Positions 8,291-16,147 of a DNA stretch of 41,126 nt are shown piece after piece; position 1 is the first letter of the stretch; every line of letters starts with the position of its first letter. The DNA comes from Candidatus Gastranaerophilales bacterium. Lineage in GTDB: Bacteria; Cyanobacteriota; Vampirovibrionia; Gastranaerophilales; Gastranaerophilaceae. The DNA lies in contig CALUZA010000022.1 of assembly GCA_944325185.1 (NCBI GenBank), forward strand, positions 1 to 41,126, in the 5' to 3' direction. The notes under the pieces were generated by a model. That model searched no databases. It was not told where the DNA came from and saw only the letters and a program-made list of their open reading frames with translations. Both the position numbers and the translations under genes were made by a program.

Positions 8291-9823
8291 ATGCAAACTA
8301 AAACTTTATATGAAAAATTAAATATTCCTTTATGGTTAGTTACTATATCGGTAATGTTGCCGACTGTGTTTTCAATGCTTGCAACTTCGTCGGTTAATGT
8401 TGCTATTCCGTACATCGCAGGTCAGTTTGGTTCCACAAGAGATGAAGCCAATTGGGTTATAACAAGCTATATGATTGCACATGCCATGATGCTTCCAATT
8501 ACGGGCTGGCTTGAAAATAAATTTTCAAGAAGACAACTTTTAAAAGTAATAAGTGTTATTTTTGCCATTGGTTCTGTTATATGTTTTCTTGCCCCATCTT
8601 TAAATGTTCTTATTCTAGGAAGAATTATACAGGGTATTGGCGGCGGTCCTTTTATGCCTTTGAGCCAAGCTATATTAATGCAAACCTTTCCAAAGAAATT
8701 GCAGGCAACAGCAATGGGTATATTTGGTCTGGGCATGATGGTGTCTGCTATTATCGGTCCTGCTGTGGGTGGTTTTTTGGTTGAACATTTATGTTGGGAA
8801 TGGATTTTTATAATTAATATTCCTGTTGTTATTATGTCTGTTGTTATGATTCATTGTAATGTTATGAATAGCACCCTAAGACAACAAGTCGGAAGTTTTG
8901 ATGTAGTTGGCTTTAGCGCTTTAATTTTATGGCTTTTACCCATGCAGACAGTTTTAGATAAAGGTGCGCAGTATGGTTGGTTTGATTGTACTTGGATATG
9001 CTGGTTAAGCGGCTTTTCGGTTTGTTCTATGGTGTTTTTTATTGTTTGGGAATTAGAATACAAAAATGCTATAACTGATTTTAGAATATTTAAGGATTGG
9101 AATTTTTGCTTGGGAACAGTTTTAGGTTCGGGTGTAAATATGCTTGCTTATATGACTTTATCCACACTGCCGGGGTTTGTTCAAAGTTTGATGGGTTATA
9201 ATGCTGAACTTGCGGGCTTGAGCTTATCTGCTCGTGCTGTTTCTTGTATAGTGTTTATGGTCGTAGTTTCAAAATTATGTGAATTTATAGATAATAGAAT
9301 TATTGCAGGAATTGGATATATTTTGCTTTTAATAAGCACGTTTAGTTTTACTCAATTAAATATGCAGGTTTCTTTTACCTATTTTGCCTTGCCAAATATT
9401 ATTTTGGGGGCAGGAATTATGTTTGCTTTTATTCCTATTACAAAGCTTGCGCTTGCTACTGTACCAAAGGAAAAGCTTGCTGTTGCGGCGGGTTTACATT
9501 CTCTTTCGAAGTGCGTTGTAACGGCTTTTACAATTTCTGTGACTAATGCATTAATTATTGCATTTTCGCAAGTTCATCAGAATTATTTAATAGGCAATTT
9601 AAGTTCTTTAAATAATGTTTTTGTTGTAAGATTAGCTTCTTTATCTGCTAAACTTTCCAATTTTTTGCCACATGCGGTCGCCTTGAAAAAAGCAAACGGA
9701 ATTTTATATCATAATCTTTTGGCGCAAGCAAAACTTATGAGTTATGTAGACGTCTTTGCTATATTTTCTTTGATATGTCTTGTATTTATTCCGTTATGTT
9801 TCTTGATGAAAAATCCAAAGTAA
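8291..9823 (+). CDS. EmrB/QacA-type MFS drug exporter (DHA2, 14 helices)
   Basis: 510 residues with about 14 hydrophobic helices, as expected for the DHA2 drug:proton antiporter family. Motif A region GWLENKFSRRQLL lies in the first half. Motif C-like SAIIGPAVGGFL, diagnostic of antiporters, is near residue 155. GRIIQGIGGGPFMPL is also typical of EmrB. It would export hydrophobic or amphipathic compounds through the adjacent EmrA-like adaptor and the divergent TolC-like channel. The ribosome-binding site is weak; translation may depend on the upstream gene. Confidence 0.94.
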   Translation: MQTKTLYEKLNIPLWLVTISVMLPTVFSMLATSSVNVAIPYIAGQFGSTRDEANWVITSYMIAHAMMLPITGWLENKFSRRQLLKVISVIFAIGSVICFLAPSLNVLILGRIIQGIGGGPFMPLSQAILMQTFPKKLQATAMGIFGLGMMVSAIIGPAVGGFLVEHLCWEWIFIINIPVVIMSVVMIHCNVMNSTLRQQVGSFDVVGFSALILWLLPMQTVLDKGAQYGWFDCTWICWLSGFSVCSMVFFIVWELEYKNAITDFRIFKDWNFCLGTVLGSGVNMLAYMTLSTLPGFVQSLMGYNAELAGLSLSARAVSCIVFMVVVSKLCEFIDNRIIAGIGYILLLISTFSFTQLNMQVSFTYFALPNIILGAGIMFAFIPITKLALATVPKEKLAVAAGLHSLSKCVVTAFTISVTNALIIAFSQVHQNYLIGNLSSLNNVFVVRLASLSAKLSNFLPHAVALKKANGILYHNLLAQAKLMSYVDVFAIFSLICLVFIPLCFLMKNPK

Positions 9824-9828
9824 GAATT

Positions 9829-10719
9829 TTAATGTTTTTTTCTAAAAAAGCCTGTTATTTGCCCCAGAATTTTTGAAACCCCTTTTTTATTGAGCGTAGT
9901 GATGTTGCCATTACTATCAATTGAACATCTGCTTATTCCTGAAGAATTTTCTAGTTCATACATGTTATGTTTTATTCGAGTTAAACGTGAAATTTCTTCG
10001 CCATTAACATCAAATTCTATTTTTTCTAGCAACTCACTTGGCTCTGTTTTGTCGTAAACTCCGAAATATTCTGATATACTTTCATGCTTTCCATTTTGGT
10101 ATAAATCTTGAATTCTGGTTTTAGTGTTTTTATGGTCGATTTCTGTAATTTTTCGTAATTTGTCTTTTATTGTTAACAAGCTTGTTTTTTTATCCGGTCT
10201 TTTTCTATTTTCACTAAATTCACTAATTGTTATAACTTTTTCATTTGGATTATTTTCTGATGTTATATATGACCATTTTTTTATTAGTGAGTCGTTTTTG
10301 TAAGATTCAATCGGCAATCCGTTTTCGTATTTTATTTTAAAGCTTGTTGAAGGATCTATTTGTCTTTCAAAAATTCCTGTATATTTTTCGTTGTCGGCTT
10401 TATACAGAACGCCGCATTTAAATATTAAACCATCTTCTTTAGGTAATTGTTCTGTTTTTGCAACGCTGTTAAGTTTGGATTCAGGAGTAACATTTGTCTT
10501 ATCTTGAATTTTTGGATTGGTTGGTACTTGCGGTATTTTGGGTTTTGGTGATAGTGGAATGTTGTTTGCTTTATTTTTTGTTTTTTGAAATATGTCATGA
10601 TTTAGTTGACGTTTTTTGTAAAAGTATATCCCTGCTGCTACAAGACCAACTGCACCTGCTGCGATTGCAATTTTTTTATATCTTTGTTGTTGATTGTTGT
10701 TTATTTTTTGTACGGTCAT
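9829..10719 (-). CDS. Single-anchor protein with MORN-like repeats, unknown function
   Basis: 296 residues from the ATG at 10719, chosen because GAGGA lies 7 bases upstream; the upstream ATG at 10755 has no such site. A polar N-terminus (about 17 residues) precedes one Ala/Gly-rich transmembrane helix (IAIAAGAVGLVAAGIYFY) flanked by KK pairs. A Pro/Asn/Lys-rich linker leads to a beta-rich part with YTGIFE and KYENGLPIESYKN, a pattern like MORN-type or YwqK-like repeats. The C-terminus is very basic (FFRKKH). It converges on the EmrB-like gene with 5 bases between stops. Confidence 0.65.
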   Translation of the reverse strand: MTVQKINNNQQQRYKKIAIAAGAVGLVAAGIYFYKKRQLNHDIFQKTKNKANNIPLSPKPKIPQVPTNPKIQDKTNVTPESKLNSVAKTEQLPKEDGLIFKCGVLYKADNEKYTGIFERQIDPSTSFKIKYENGLPIESYKNDSLIKKWSYITSENNPNEKVITISEFSENRKRPDKKTSLLTIKDKLRKITEIDHKNTKTRIQDLYQNGKHESISEYFGVYDKTEPSELLEKIEFDVNGEEISRLTRIKHNMYELENSSGISRCSIDSNGNITTLNKKGVSKILGQITGFFRKKH

Positions 10720-10765
10720 GGTTATATCCTCGTTTGGTATATTTATATAAACCATAAAAATTTTA

Positions 10766-11416
10766 TTATTTGCTACTTGTATGGGATAAATTTTCTTTAA
10801 GTTCTTTTAGTTCGTATTTTAATCTGTTAAGTTCACATGAAATTGGGTCAGGTATCCTGTTGTGCTGCAATTGACCTTGGATATATTGTTTTTGTTTTAC
10901 AATTCTTCCGGGGATACCTACAACCGTGCAATGTTCGCCAACGTTGTCTATTACTACTGAACCTGCTCCAATTAATGAATAATCTCCTATCGTTATGTTT
11001 CCTAAAATTTTTGCGCCGGCTCCTACTGTTACAAAATTTCCAAGGGTGGGATGTCTTTTTCCTTGGTCCTTCCCTGTCCCTCCAAGAGTTACACCTTGGT
11101 ATATTAAAACATCATCCCCGATTATAGTCGTTTCGCCGATAACAACCCCCATGCCATGGTCAATAAAAAATCTTTTTCCAATTGTTGCTCCCGGATGAAT
11201 TTCTATTCCCGTAAAAAACCTTGCAATTTGGGAAATTAATCTTGGTATAAAGGGGATTTTCCAACTTAAAAGTTTGTGTGCTATTCTGTGTGCCAAAAGA
11301 ACATGAAACCCTTGATATAATAAAATTACTTCTATGACGCTTTTTGCTGCAGCATCTTTTTCTTTTATTGTATTTATGTCCTCAATTATTGTGTTAATCC
11401 ATCTTATAATTGCCAT
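10766..11416 (-). CDS. cysE: Serine O-acetyltransferase
   Basis: 216 residues from the ATG at 11416 (GAGGT 6 bases upstream); an earlier in-frame ATG at 11464 lacks a site. CysE acetylates L-serine with acetyl-CoA, the first step of cysteine synthesis. The helical N-terminal part contains LLAHRIAHKLL. A left-handed beta helix of hexapeptide repeats follows, with IHPGATIGKRFFIDHGMGVV, GGTGKDQGKRHPTLGNFVTV and VVGIPGRIV. The short length matches the Bacillus-type enzyme rather than the longer E. coli form. The gene stands alone, just past the ribosomal protein terminator. Confidence 0.95.
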   Translation of the reverse strand: MAIIRWINTIIEDINTIKEKDAAAKSVIEVILLYQGFHVLLAHRIAHKLLSWKIPFIPRLISQIARFFTGIEIHPGATIGKRFFIDHGMGVVIGETTIIGDDVLIYQGVTLGGTGKDQGKRHPTLGNFVTVGAGAKILGNITIGDYSLIGAGSVVIDNVGEHCTVVGIPGRIVKQKQYIQGQLQHNRIPDPISCELNRLKYELKELKENLSHTSSK

Positions 11417-11497
11417 ATTTACCTCATTTTTTAAAATAATAGCAATAATATTTTTAATTATCAATTATTGAATTGGTTTATTTTGTTTTGACATTTA

Positions 11498-11526
11498 AAA
11501 ACCCCTCAGGATTTCTGAGGGGTTTT
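11498..11526 (-). terminator. Intrinsic terminator after rplR
   Basis: AAAACCCCTCAG and CTGAGGGGTTTT form a perfect 12-bp stem with a 5-base loop, and T residues follow the stem on the minus strand. It lies 16 bases beyond the rplR stop and ends the S8-L6-L18 transcript there. Confidence 0.9.
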
Positions 11527-11541
11527 AATTTTCTTTTATTT

Positions 11542-11904
11542 TTAGAATTGCAAGCCGGCTTCTCTTGCTGCATCAGCTAGAGCAGCTACTCTACCGTGGA
11601 ACAAGAAACCGCCTCTATCAAATACTACGCCTTCAATTCCTTTTGCTAAAGCTTTTTTTGCAATATCTGCACCAACTACTTTAGCTGATTCAACGTTTCC
11701 GCCATGTTTTAAGTTAAGTTCTTTAACTTTTGATGATGATGAAACAAGGGTTACTCCTTTAACGTCATCTATGATTTGAGCATATATATGTTTTGTTGAA
11801 CGATATACTGCTAAACGTGGCCATTGAGCATCTCCTGAAATTTTAAGACGTACTCTTTGATGTCTTTTTCTCGCTTGCGCTTTTCTGTTTACTGTTTTAA
11901 TCAT
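11542..11904 (-). CDS. rplR: 50S ribosomal protein L18
   Basis: 120 residues. L18 binds 5S rRNA with L5 and anchors it to the large subunit. Diagnostic parts are [13 protein letters not shown] near the start, [18 protein letters not shown] in the middle and [27 protein letters not shown] at the end. The ATG at 11904 is chosen because AAAGGAAG lies upstream. It is the last gene of the cluster: S5, L30, L15 and SecY, which usually follow, are absent here. A 214-bp hairpin-rich gap separates it from rplF. Confidence 0.97.
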   Translation of the reverse strand: MIKTVNRKAQARKRHQRVRLKISGDAQWPRLAVYRSTKHIYAQIIDDVKGVTLVSSSSKVKELNLKHGGNVESAKVVGADIAKKALAKGIEGVVFDRGGFLFHGRVAALADAAREAGLQF

Positions 11905-11922
11905 TTTTCTTCCTTTCACCAA

Positions 11923-12118
11923 AACCGTTTCCTACTCACGTTTCGGGCGGTTTATATTGGCAATTGTCTTTTTGTTGATTTTTGTGATTTCACGTGCCCC
12001 AAGGGCATTTCCAAACTCTAAGTCTGTACCTTGTACGTACTAAGAGTTTGTGTGCATCGCCATCGTTGTGGCGAGCTCGCTTTCTCATCGAAAGCTCGTT
12101 TTCGCACCGGCTTTCGCA
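11923..12118. repeat. Hairpin-rich, GC-rich island between rplF and rplR
   Basis: This segment is clearly richer in G+C than its surroundings. It carries a row of inverted repeats: TGCCC/GGGCA around 3 bases near 11996-12008, a 17-bp imperfect stem with outer arms AAACTCT/AGAGTTT at 12012-12048, CGCCA/TGGCG near 12058-12073, the 10-base palindrome GCGAGCTCGC near 12071-12080, and GCTTTC/GAAAGC at 12078-12094. No coding is evident. Similar hairpin chains occur at both tRNA-Leu genes in this window. Confidence 0.6.
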
Positions 12119-12658
12119 TTATTTTTTGCCGGCTTTACCAGCTTTGCGAGCTATGTATTCGCCTTCGTATTTAACACCTTTTCCTTTGTATACTTCAGGT
12201 GGGCGTTTAGAACGAATTAAAGCTGCAACGTCGCCTACCATTTGTTTGTTTGAACCTGAAACAGTAATTTTAGTGTTTGCTTCAACAGTTATTGTTATGC
12301 CTTTTGGCGGTTCAATAACAACAGGATGTGAATAACCTAAAGAAAGGTTGATTGCACTTCCTTGCATAGCTGCACGATAGCCTACACCTACGATTTCAAG
12401 TTTTTTCTCGAACGGGGTTTTAACGCCTGATATAGCGTTTGAAATCAATGTTCTAAATAAGCCATGTAAACTTCTTGATTTTCTGTCATCAGCTTTGCGA
12501 TTTACAATAACTTCTTTTTCTTCGATTTTAACTTCGATTTCTTCCGGTAGAGTAACTGATTCTGTTCCTTTAGGTCCTTTAGCAGTTAAAATACCGTTTT
12601 CAATTTTTACTTCAACACCGTCTGGTATTGAAATTGGTAATTTACCGATTCTTGACAT
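12119..12658 (-). CDS. rplF: 50S ribosomal protein L6
   Basis: 179 residues. L6 sits near the factor-binding site of the large subunit. The start MSRIGKLPISIPDGVEVKI and the C-terminal RPPEVYKGKGVKYEGE are standard; the two repeated alpha/beta halves are visible. The end is a short Lys/Gly/Ala tail. An upstream AAAGGAG fixes the start. It follows rpsH by 65 bases containing a 12-base palindrome, GCTTAATTAAGC. Confidence 0.97.
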   Translation of the reverse strand: MSRIGKLPISIPDGVEVKIENGILTAKGPKGTESVTLPEEIEVKIEEKEVIVNRKADDRKSRSLHGLFRTLISNAISGVKTPFEKKLEIVGVGYRAAMQGSAINLSLGYSHPVVIEPPKGITITVEANTKITVSGSNKQMVGDVAALIRSKRPPEVYKGKGVKYEGEYIARKAGKAGKK

Positions 12659-12723
12659 AATAATTTCTCCTTTTGCTTAATTAAGCGGGAACGCATCGAT
12701 TAAATTCGATTTAACCCTTTTTA

Positions 12724-13119
12724 CTACCATACATAACAAAGAATTTCGCCACCAAGTTTGTTAGTGCGAGCTTCTTTTTCAGTCATCAAACCTTTAGAGG
12801 TTGATATAACAGCAATACCCATACCATCAAAAACTCTTGGCATGTTTTTAGCTTTAGAATATACTCTTAAACCTGGTTTAGAGATTCTTTGTAAGCCTGT
12901 GATTACTGATTGATTGTTGTGATATTTTAAAGTTACATTGATAAATTTGAAGTTGTCTTTTTCTTCAACAACGTATGATTCAACGTAACCTTCTTTTTGA
13001 AGAACTTTAATTAATTCTTCTTTTAAGTTTGAGTGTGGCATTGAAACATTTTCATGTTTTACCATGTTTGCATTTCTGATACGCGTTAAAGCGTCTGCAA
13101 TTGGATCATTGATTGTCAT
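12724..13119 (-). CDS. rpsH: 30S ribosomal protein S8
   Basis: 131 residues, full length. S8 binds helix 21 of 16S rRNA and, in E. coli, represses the spc operon mRNA. Hallmarks: NDPIADALTRIRNAN at the start and GIAVISTSKGLMTEKEARTN near the end. It is the first gene of a separate S8-L6-L18 unit here, because an opposing gene and a terminator lie between it and rpsN. AAAGGA precedes the ATG and a likely promoter lies at 13177-13205. Confidence 0.97.
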   Translation of the reverse strand: MTINDPIADALTRIRNANMVKHENVSMPHSNLKEELIKVLQKEGYVESYVVEEKDNFKFINVTLKYHNNQSVITGLQRISKPGLRVYSKAKNMPRVFDGMGIAVISTSKGLMTEKEARTNKLGGEILCYVW

Positions 13120-13151
13120 TTGTTTTCCTTTCTACTTGCAAGGACACAAGC

Positions 13152-13205
13152 CTTGTAGTTTAGCTTATACAAGTTAATCTTATTTGAAACATGTTTACAT
13201 TGCAA
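13152..13205 (-). promoter_or_regulatory. Probable rpsH promoter and leader hairpin
   Basis: On the minus strand TTGCAA (13205-13200) is 17 bases from TAAGAT (13182-13177), a fair sigma-70 pair. Transcription would start near 13170, giving about a 50-base leader. A stem CTTGTA/TACAAG (13173-13152) lies at the start of this leader and a second, CAAGG/CCTTG, follows it. The promoter is expected because the S8 unit is cut off from rpsN by a terminator. Confidence 0.5.
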
Positions 13206-13251
13206 ATTATTTTTAACTTTTGTAAATTTTTATAATTAAAACATTATTATT

Positions 13252-13280
13252 TTGAATTATAGGTTTTATAAGTATATATT
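13252..13280 (+). promoter_or_regulatory. Promoter of the small gene inside the ribosomal cluster
   Basis: TTGAAT (13252-13257) and TATATT (13275-13280) are spaced by exactly 17 bases. The predicted start near 13287 is about 18 bases before the ATG at 13305, with AAAGGA between. Confidence 0.6.
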
Positions 13281-13304
13281 ATTTAGTTTATGAAAGGATT
13301 TATA

Positions 13305-13550
13305 ATGAAAATTAATTTTACTGGCGGATTAATTAAGTGTAAAGATGTATATATTAGTCCGGATAGAGTTATGTTTTTTAAAGATGGAATAAGCTATTCT
13401 CCTGCTGTAGCTTGTACGGATGTATTTTTGCAAGGAAATGATTGTACAAAGACTCCACTTCGTTTGTGTGATTGTGAGCCTTCGGATTTTGCAGACGCTT
13501 TTATAAAAGCGCAAAATAGTGATGGTATTTTTTCTGTTGAATCTGTATAA
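13305..13550 (+). CDS. Small unknown protein encoded against the ribosomal operon
   Basis: 81 residues from the ATG at 13305, preceded by AAAGGA; the ATG at 13290 has no site. The protein starts MKINFTGGLIKCKDVYISPD and has several cysteines (CxDV, NDC, LCDCEP) but no clear metal-binding spacing. There is no signal or membrane helix. It has its own promoter and a strong terminator at 13568-13604, so it is a self-contained unit placed between rpsN and rpsH on the opposite strand. The function is not recognised. The position splits an operon that is normally unbroken. Confidence 0.75.
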   Translation: MKINFTGGLIKCKDVYISPDRVMFFKDGISYSPAVACTDVFLQGNDCTKTPLRLCDCEPSDFADAFIKAQNSDGIFSVESV

Positions 13551-13567
13551 ATAATTGATAAATTAAA

Positions 13568-13604
13568 ATACTAAAAGACCCTTTTTGTAAGGGTCTTTTA
13601 GTAT
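13568..13604. terminator. Bidirectional terminator splitting the spc operon
   Basis: ATACTAAAAGACCCTT and AAGGGTCTTTTAGTAT form a perfect 16-bp stem with a TTTGT loop. It lies between the stop of the plus-strand small gene (13550) and the stop of minus-strand rpsN (13618), so it can end both transcripts. It separates rpsN from rpsH. Confidence 0.88.
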
Positions 13605-13617
13605 GTATTTTACTCTC

Positions 13618-13824
13618 TTACCAAGATGCTTTTGTAACACCCGGTAGTAAGCCTTGATGTGCCATTTTTCTTAGGCAAATTCTGCAGATTCCAAAATCAC
13701 GGTGAAAACCATGAGGTCTTCCGCAGATTGAACAGCGATTATGAAGTCTGACTTTTGGGTATTTGCCCTTTGCTGCCAAAGCTTCTCTTCTTTGTTCTTT
13801 ATTAATCATTGCTTTCTTAGCCAT
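13618..13824 (-). CDS. rpsN: 30S ribosomal protein S14, zinc-binding type
   Basis: 68 residues, slightly longer than the usual 61 of type Z S14. CSICG (C31, C34) and CRIC (C47, C50) form the four-cysteine zinc site that separates this form from zinc-free S14. KVRLHNRC and the ending [11 protein letters not shown] are typical. It is the last gene of the upstream ribosomal unit, followed by the strong terminator at 13568-13604 rather than by rpsH. Confidence 0.97.
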   Translation of the reverse strand: MAKKAMINKEQRREALAAKGKYPKVRLHNRCSICGRPHGFHRDFGICRICLRKMAHQGLLPGVTKASW

Positions 13825-13844
13825 TTATGTTTATCTCCTTTTTA

Positions 13845-14402
13845 TTATTTTTGTTTAAAGGGCATACCTAAATATTTTAATAATGCTCTTGCTTCTTCAT
13901 CTGTTCTTGCTGTTGTGATGATTGAAACGTTCATACCTTTTACGATATCAACTTCTTCATAGTGAATTTCAGGGAATAAAGATTGTTCTTTTAAACCGAA
14001 TGTGTAGTTGCCTCTGCCATCAAAGCTTTTTGGGCTAACACCTCTGAAGTCACGAATTCTTGGAAGCACAACGCAAACTAATTTTTGGAAGAAGTCATAC
14101 ATTCTTTCGCCTCTAAGAGTAACCATTGCACCAACAGGCATTCCTTCTCTTAATTTATAAGAAGCGATTGATTTTTTAGCTTTTGTTGAAAGAGCTTTTT
14201 GACCTGCAATTTTTGTTAATTGGTTGACAATGTTTTCAGCTAATTTTGAATTATGGGAAGCTTCACCAACGCCCATATTAAGAACAATTTTAACCATTTT
14301 TGGAATTTGCATATCGTTTGAATATGAAAATTCTTCTTTTAATTTTGTTCTAACTTCGTTTACATAGCGGTCTTTTAAATTACCTGTATGTTTTTCAGAC
14401 AT
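13845..14402 (-). CDS. rplE: 50S ribosomal protein L5
   Basis: 185 residues. L5 joins 5S rRNA to the central protuberance. Hallmarks are [52 protein letters not shown] and the C-terminal [33 protein letters not shown] precedes the ATG. An 84-base gap from rplX holds a strong two-part hairpin, at the place where E. coli spc mRNA carries its S8 repression site. Confidence 0.97.
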   Translation of the reverse strand: MSEKHTGNLKDRYVNEVRTKLKEEFSYSNDMQIPKMVKIVLNMGVGEASHNSKLAENIVNQLTKIAGQKALSTKAKKSIASYKLREGMPVGAMVTLRGERMYDFFQKLVCVVLPRIRDFRGVSPKSFDGRGNYTFGLKEQSLFPEIHYEEVDIVKGMNVSIITTARTDEEARALLKYLGMPFKQK

Positions 14403-14425
14403 TTCTTTTTCCTTTTTCTTAGCCT

Positions 14426-14467
14426 TTGAAATTCTGTATTAATTGCTTAATACCTGTCGAATTTCAA
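14426..14467 (-). promoter_or_regulatory. Structured leader hairpin upstream of rplE
   Basis: On the minus strand TTGAAATTC pairs with GAATTTCAA (9 bp). An asymmetric internal loop (GACAG opposite A) follows, then GTATTAA pairs with TTAATAC (7 bp), closed by a GCAA loop. It sits in the rplX-rplE gap about 24 bases before the rplE start. In E. coli S8 represses the spc mRNA near this position; S8 binding here is inference from position only. Confidence 0.5.
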
Positions 14468-14486
14468 TGCCCCACGTTAATGTGGT

Positions 14487-14837
14487 CTATACATCAATTA
14501 CTTCGCCGCATTTAACACAAATGCGAACTTTTTTTCCGTCTCTTACTTCTTTTTTAACTCTGGTTGCTTTTTCGCAAGACGGACAGCAAATCATTACTTT
14601 TGAAGCATCAACAGGACGAGCGATTTTGTTTAATCCGCCTTGAACACCTGCCATTGGATTTGCTTTTTGTGCTTTTGTTACTACATTCACACCGTCAACC
14701 AAAACTTTTCCTTCTTTAAGGTCAACTTCTTTGACGTTTCCTTGTTTCCCTTTGTCTTTACCTGAAACAACGATAACACGATCGCCAACTTTTGTGTGAA
14801 GTTTTTTATTTGCCAAAGATTTAGTATTTTTAGCCAT
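14487..14837 (-). CDS. rplX: 50S ribosomal protein L24
   Basis: 116 residues from the ATG at 14837 (AAGGAA upstream); the ATG 12 bases earlier is worse placed. L24 starts assembly of the 23S 5' domain. The KOW motif is seen in KVGDRVIVVSGKDKGKQGNV. The C-terminal part carries CCPSC and CVKCG, a cysteine-pair arrangement that could bind zinc and is found in only some L24 proteins. Confidence 0.96.
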   Translation of the reverse strand: MAKNTKSLANKKLHTKVGDRVIVVSGKDKGKQGNVKEVDLKEGKVLVDGVNVVTKAQKANPMAGVQGGLNKIARPVDASKVMICCPSCEKATRVKKEVRDGKKVRICVKCGEVIDV

Positions 14838-14858
14838 TTTTTCCTTCATTCCTATTTT

Positions 14859-15227
14859 TTATATTACTTCCGGAGCAAGAGAAATAATTTTCATGAAATT
14901 CTTTTCTCTTAATTCTCTAGCAACTGGTCCAAATACACGAGTTCCTCTTGGAGCGCCGTCTTTTGCAATAATAACTGCCGCATTGTCATCAAATCTGATA
15001 ACAGAGCCGTCATTACGTTTGATGTCAGCTTTTGTTCTGACAACAACTGCAGAAACTACGTCAGATTTTTTAACTGTCATATTTGGAGTTGCATCTTTAA
15101 CGGTTGCAACAATTACGTCGCCAACGCTAGCGTATTTTTTATTGCTTGAACCCATAACACGTATGCAAAGAAGTTCTTTTGCACCTGTGTTATCTGCAAC
15201 TTGTAATCTGGTTTCTTGTTGTATCAT
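14859..15227 (-). CDS. rplN: 50S ribosomal protein L14
   Basis: 122 residues, exactly the usual length. L14 lies at the subunit interface near L19. [19 protein letters not shown] at the start, [13 protein letters not shown], and the end [19 protein letters not shown] are family signatures. It has normal spacing to rpsQ and rplX in the cluster. Confidence 0.98.
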   Translation of the reverse strand: MIQQETRLQVADNTGAKELLCIRVMGSSNKKYASVGDVIVATVKDATPNMTVKKSDVVSAVVVRTKADIKRNDGSVIRFDDNAAVIIAKDGAPRGTRVFGPVARELREKNFMKIISLAPEVI

Positions 15228-15250
15228 TTTTCGCTACCTTTTTTCTTTAA

Positions 15251-15496
15251 CTACTTAGCAACACTTACAACTTTATCCAGAGTCCATCTGATAGAACCTG
15301 ATAATGGTCTGGATTCAACAATTGTAACTACGTCGCCTACATGGCATTGATTTTCAACATCACGAACTTTAAAGTTCTTTGTGAAAGTCATTGTTTTTTT
15401 ATATTTTTTGTGAGCTTTGTGTTCTGCAACTTCAACTACGATTGCTTTATCCATTTTGTCGCTCACTACTGTTCCTTGTTTTACTTTTTTAGGCAT
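15251..15496 (-). CDS. rpsQ: 30S ribosomal protein S17
   Basis: 81 residues. S17 is a primary 16S rRNA binder with an OB fold. GTVVSDKMDKAIVVEV at the start and VGDVVTIVESRPLS in the second half identify it. It lies 12 bases after rpmC and 23 before rplN. Confidence 0.97.
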   Translation of the reverse strand: MPKKVKQGTVVSDKMDKAIVVEVAEHKAHKKYKKTMTFTKNFKVRDVENQCHVGDVVTIVESRPLSGSIRWTLDKVVSVAK

Positions 15497-15508
15497 TTTG
15501 TTATCCCT

Positions 15509-15706
15509 TTACGCATTTAGTTCTTTTTGTCTTAAAACAGTTTTTAAACGAGCAATTTCTCTTTTTTTATTTTTGATAGATGCTGTGTTTTCAAGCTGTT
15601 TTAATTTATTGTGTCCCATTCTTAAAGTAAATAATTCTTTTTTGGATTCAAGAATTATATCCTTTAATTCTTCTATTGTTTTTTCTTTTATTTCTTGAAG
15701 TTTCAT
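15509..15706 (-). CDS. rpmC: 50S ribosomal protein L29
   Basis: 65 residues, an all-helical two-helix protein near the exit tunnel where trigger factor and SRP dock. EELKDIILESKKELFTLRMG and KREIARLKTVLRQKE are characteristic. It follows rplP by 7 bases. Confidence 0.97.
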   Translation of the reverse strand: MKLQEIKEKTIEELKDIILESKKELFTLRMGHNKLKQLENTASIKNKKREIARLKTVLRQKELNA

Positions 15707-15713
15707 TTGCTAC

Positions 15714-16118
15714 CTACTTTTCTACTACTCTTAATTTGATAGGCAATTTTTGAGCAGCTAAATTTAGAGCCTCAATTGCATCTTCTTTAACATCGAAGGC
15801 AACTTCAAATAAGATTCTTCCCGGTTTAACAACAGCTACCCAATATTCCGGATTACCTTTACCTTTACCCATACGAGTTTCGGCAGGTTTTGCTGTTATT
15901 GGTTTATCAGGGAATATTTTAATCCAAACATTACCGCCACGTTTGATTTTTCTTGTAATAACACGACGTGCTGCTTCGATTTGTCTTGAAGTTATCCAAG
16001 CGGGTTCAAGTGCTTGAAGCCCGTATTGTCCGAATTCAAGAGAACATCCTCTTGTTTCGGTTCCCTTCATATTGCCCTTCATTTTTTTACGAAACTTTGT
16101 TTTTTTAGGCATTAACAT
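15714..16118 (-). CDS. rplP: 50S ribosomal protein L16
   Basis: 134 residues. L16 helps position tRNA at the A site. The start [19 protein letters not shown], then the central [19 protein letters not shown] and the late [18 protein letters not shown], are diagnostic. AGGAG lies 10 bases before the first ATG. The second ATG, two codons on, is a possible alternative start. Confidence 0.97.
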   Translation of the reverse strand: MLMPKKTKFRKKMKGNMKGTETRGCSLEFGQYGLQALEPAWITSRQIEAARRVITRKIKRGGNVWIKIFPDKPITAKPAETRMGKGKGNPEYWVAVVKPGRILFEVAFDVKEDAIEALNLAAQKLPIKLRVVEK

Positions 16119-16147
16119 TTTTATATTTCTCCTAGTTTTCTTTCGAA

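Noticed and set aside
11994..12335. 113-codon plus-strand frame over the rplF end and the hairpin island
   Set aside because: It overlaps rplF antisense and non-coding hairpins, with no start signal.
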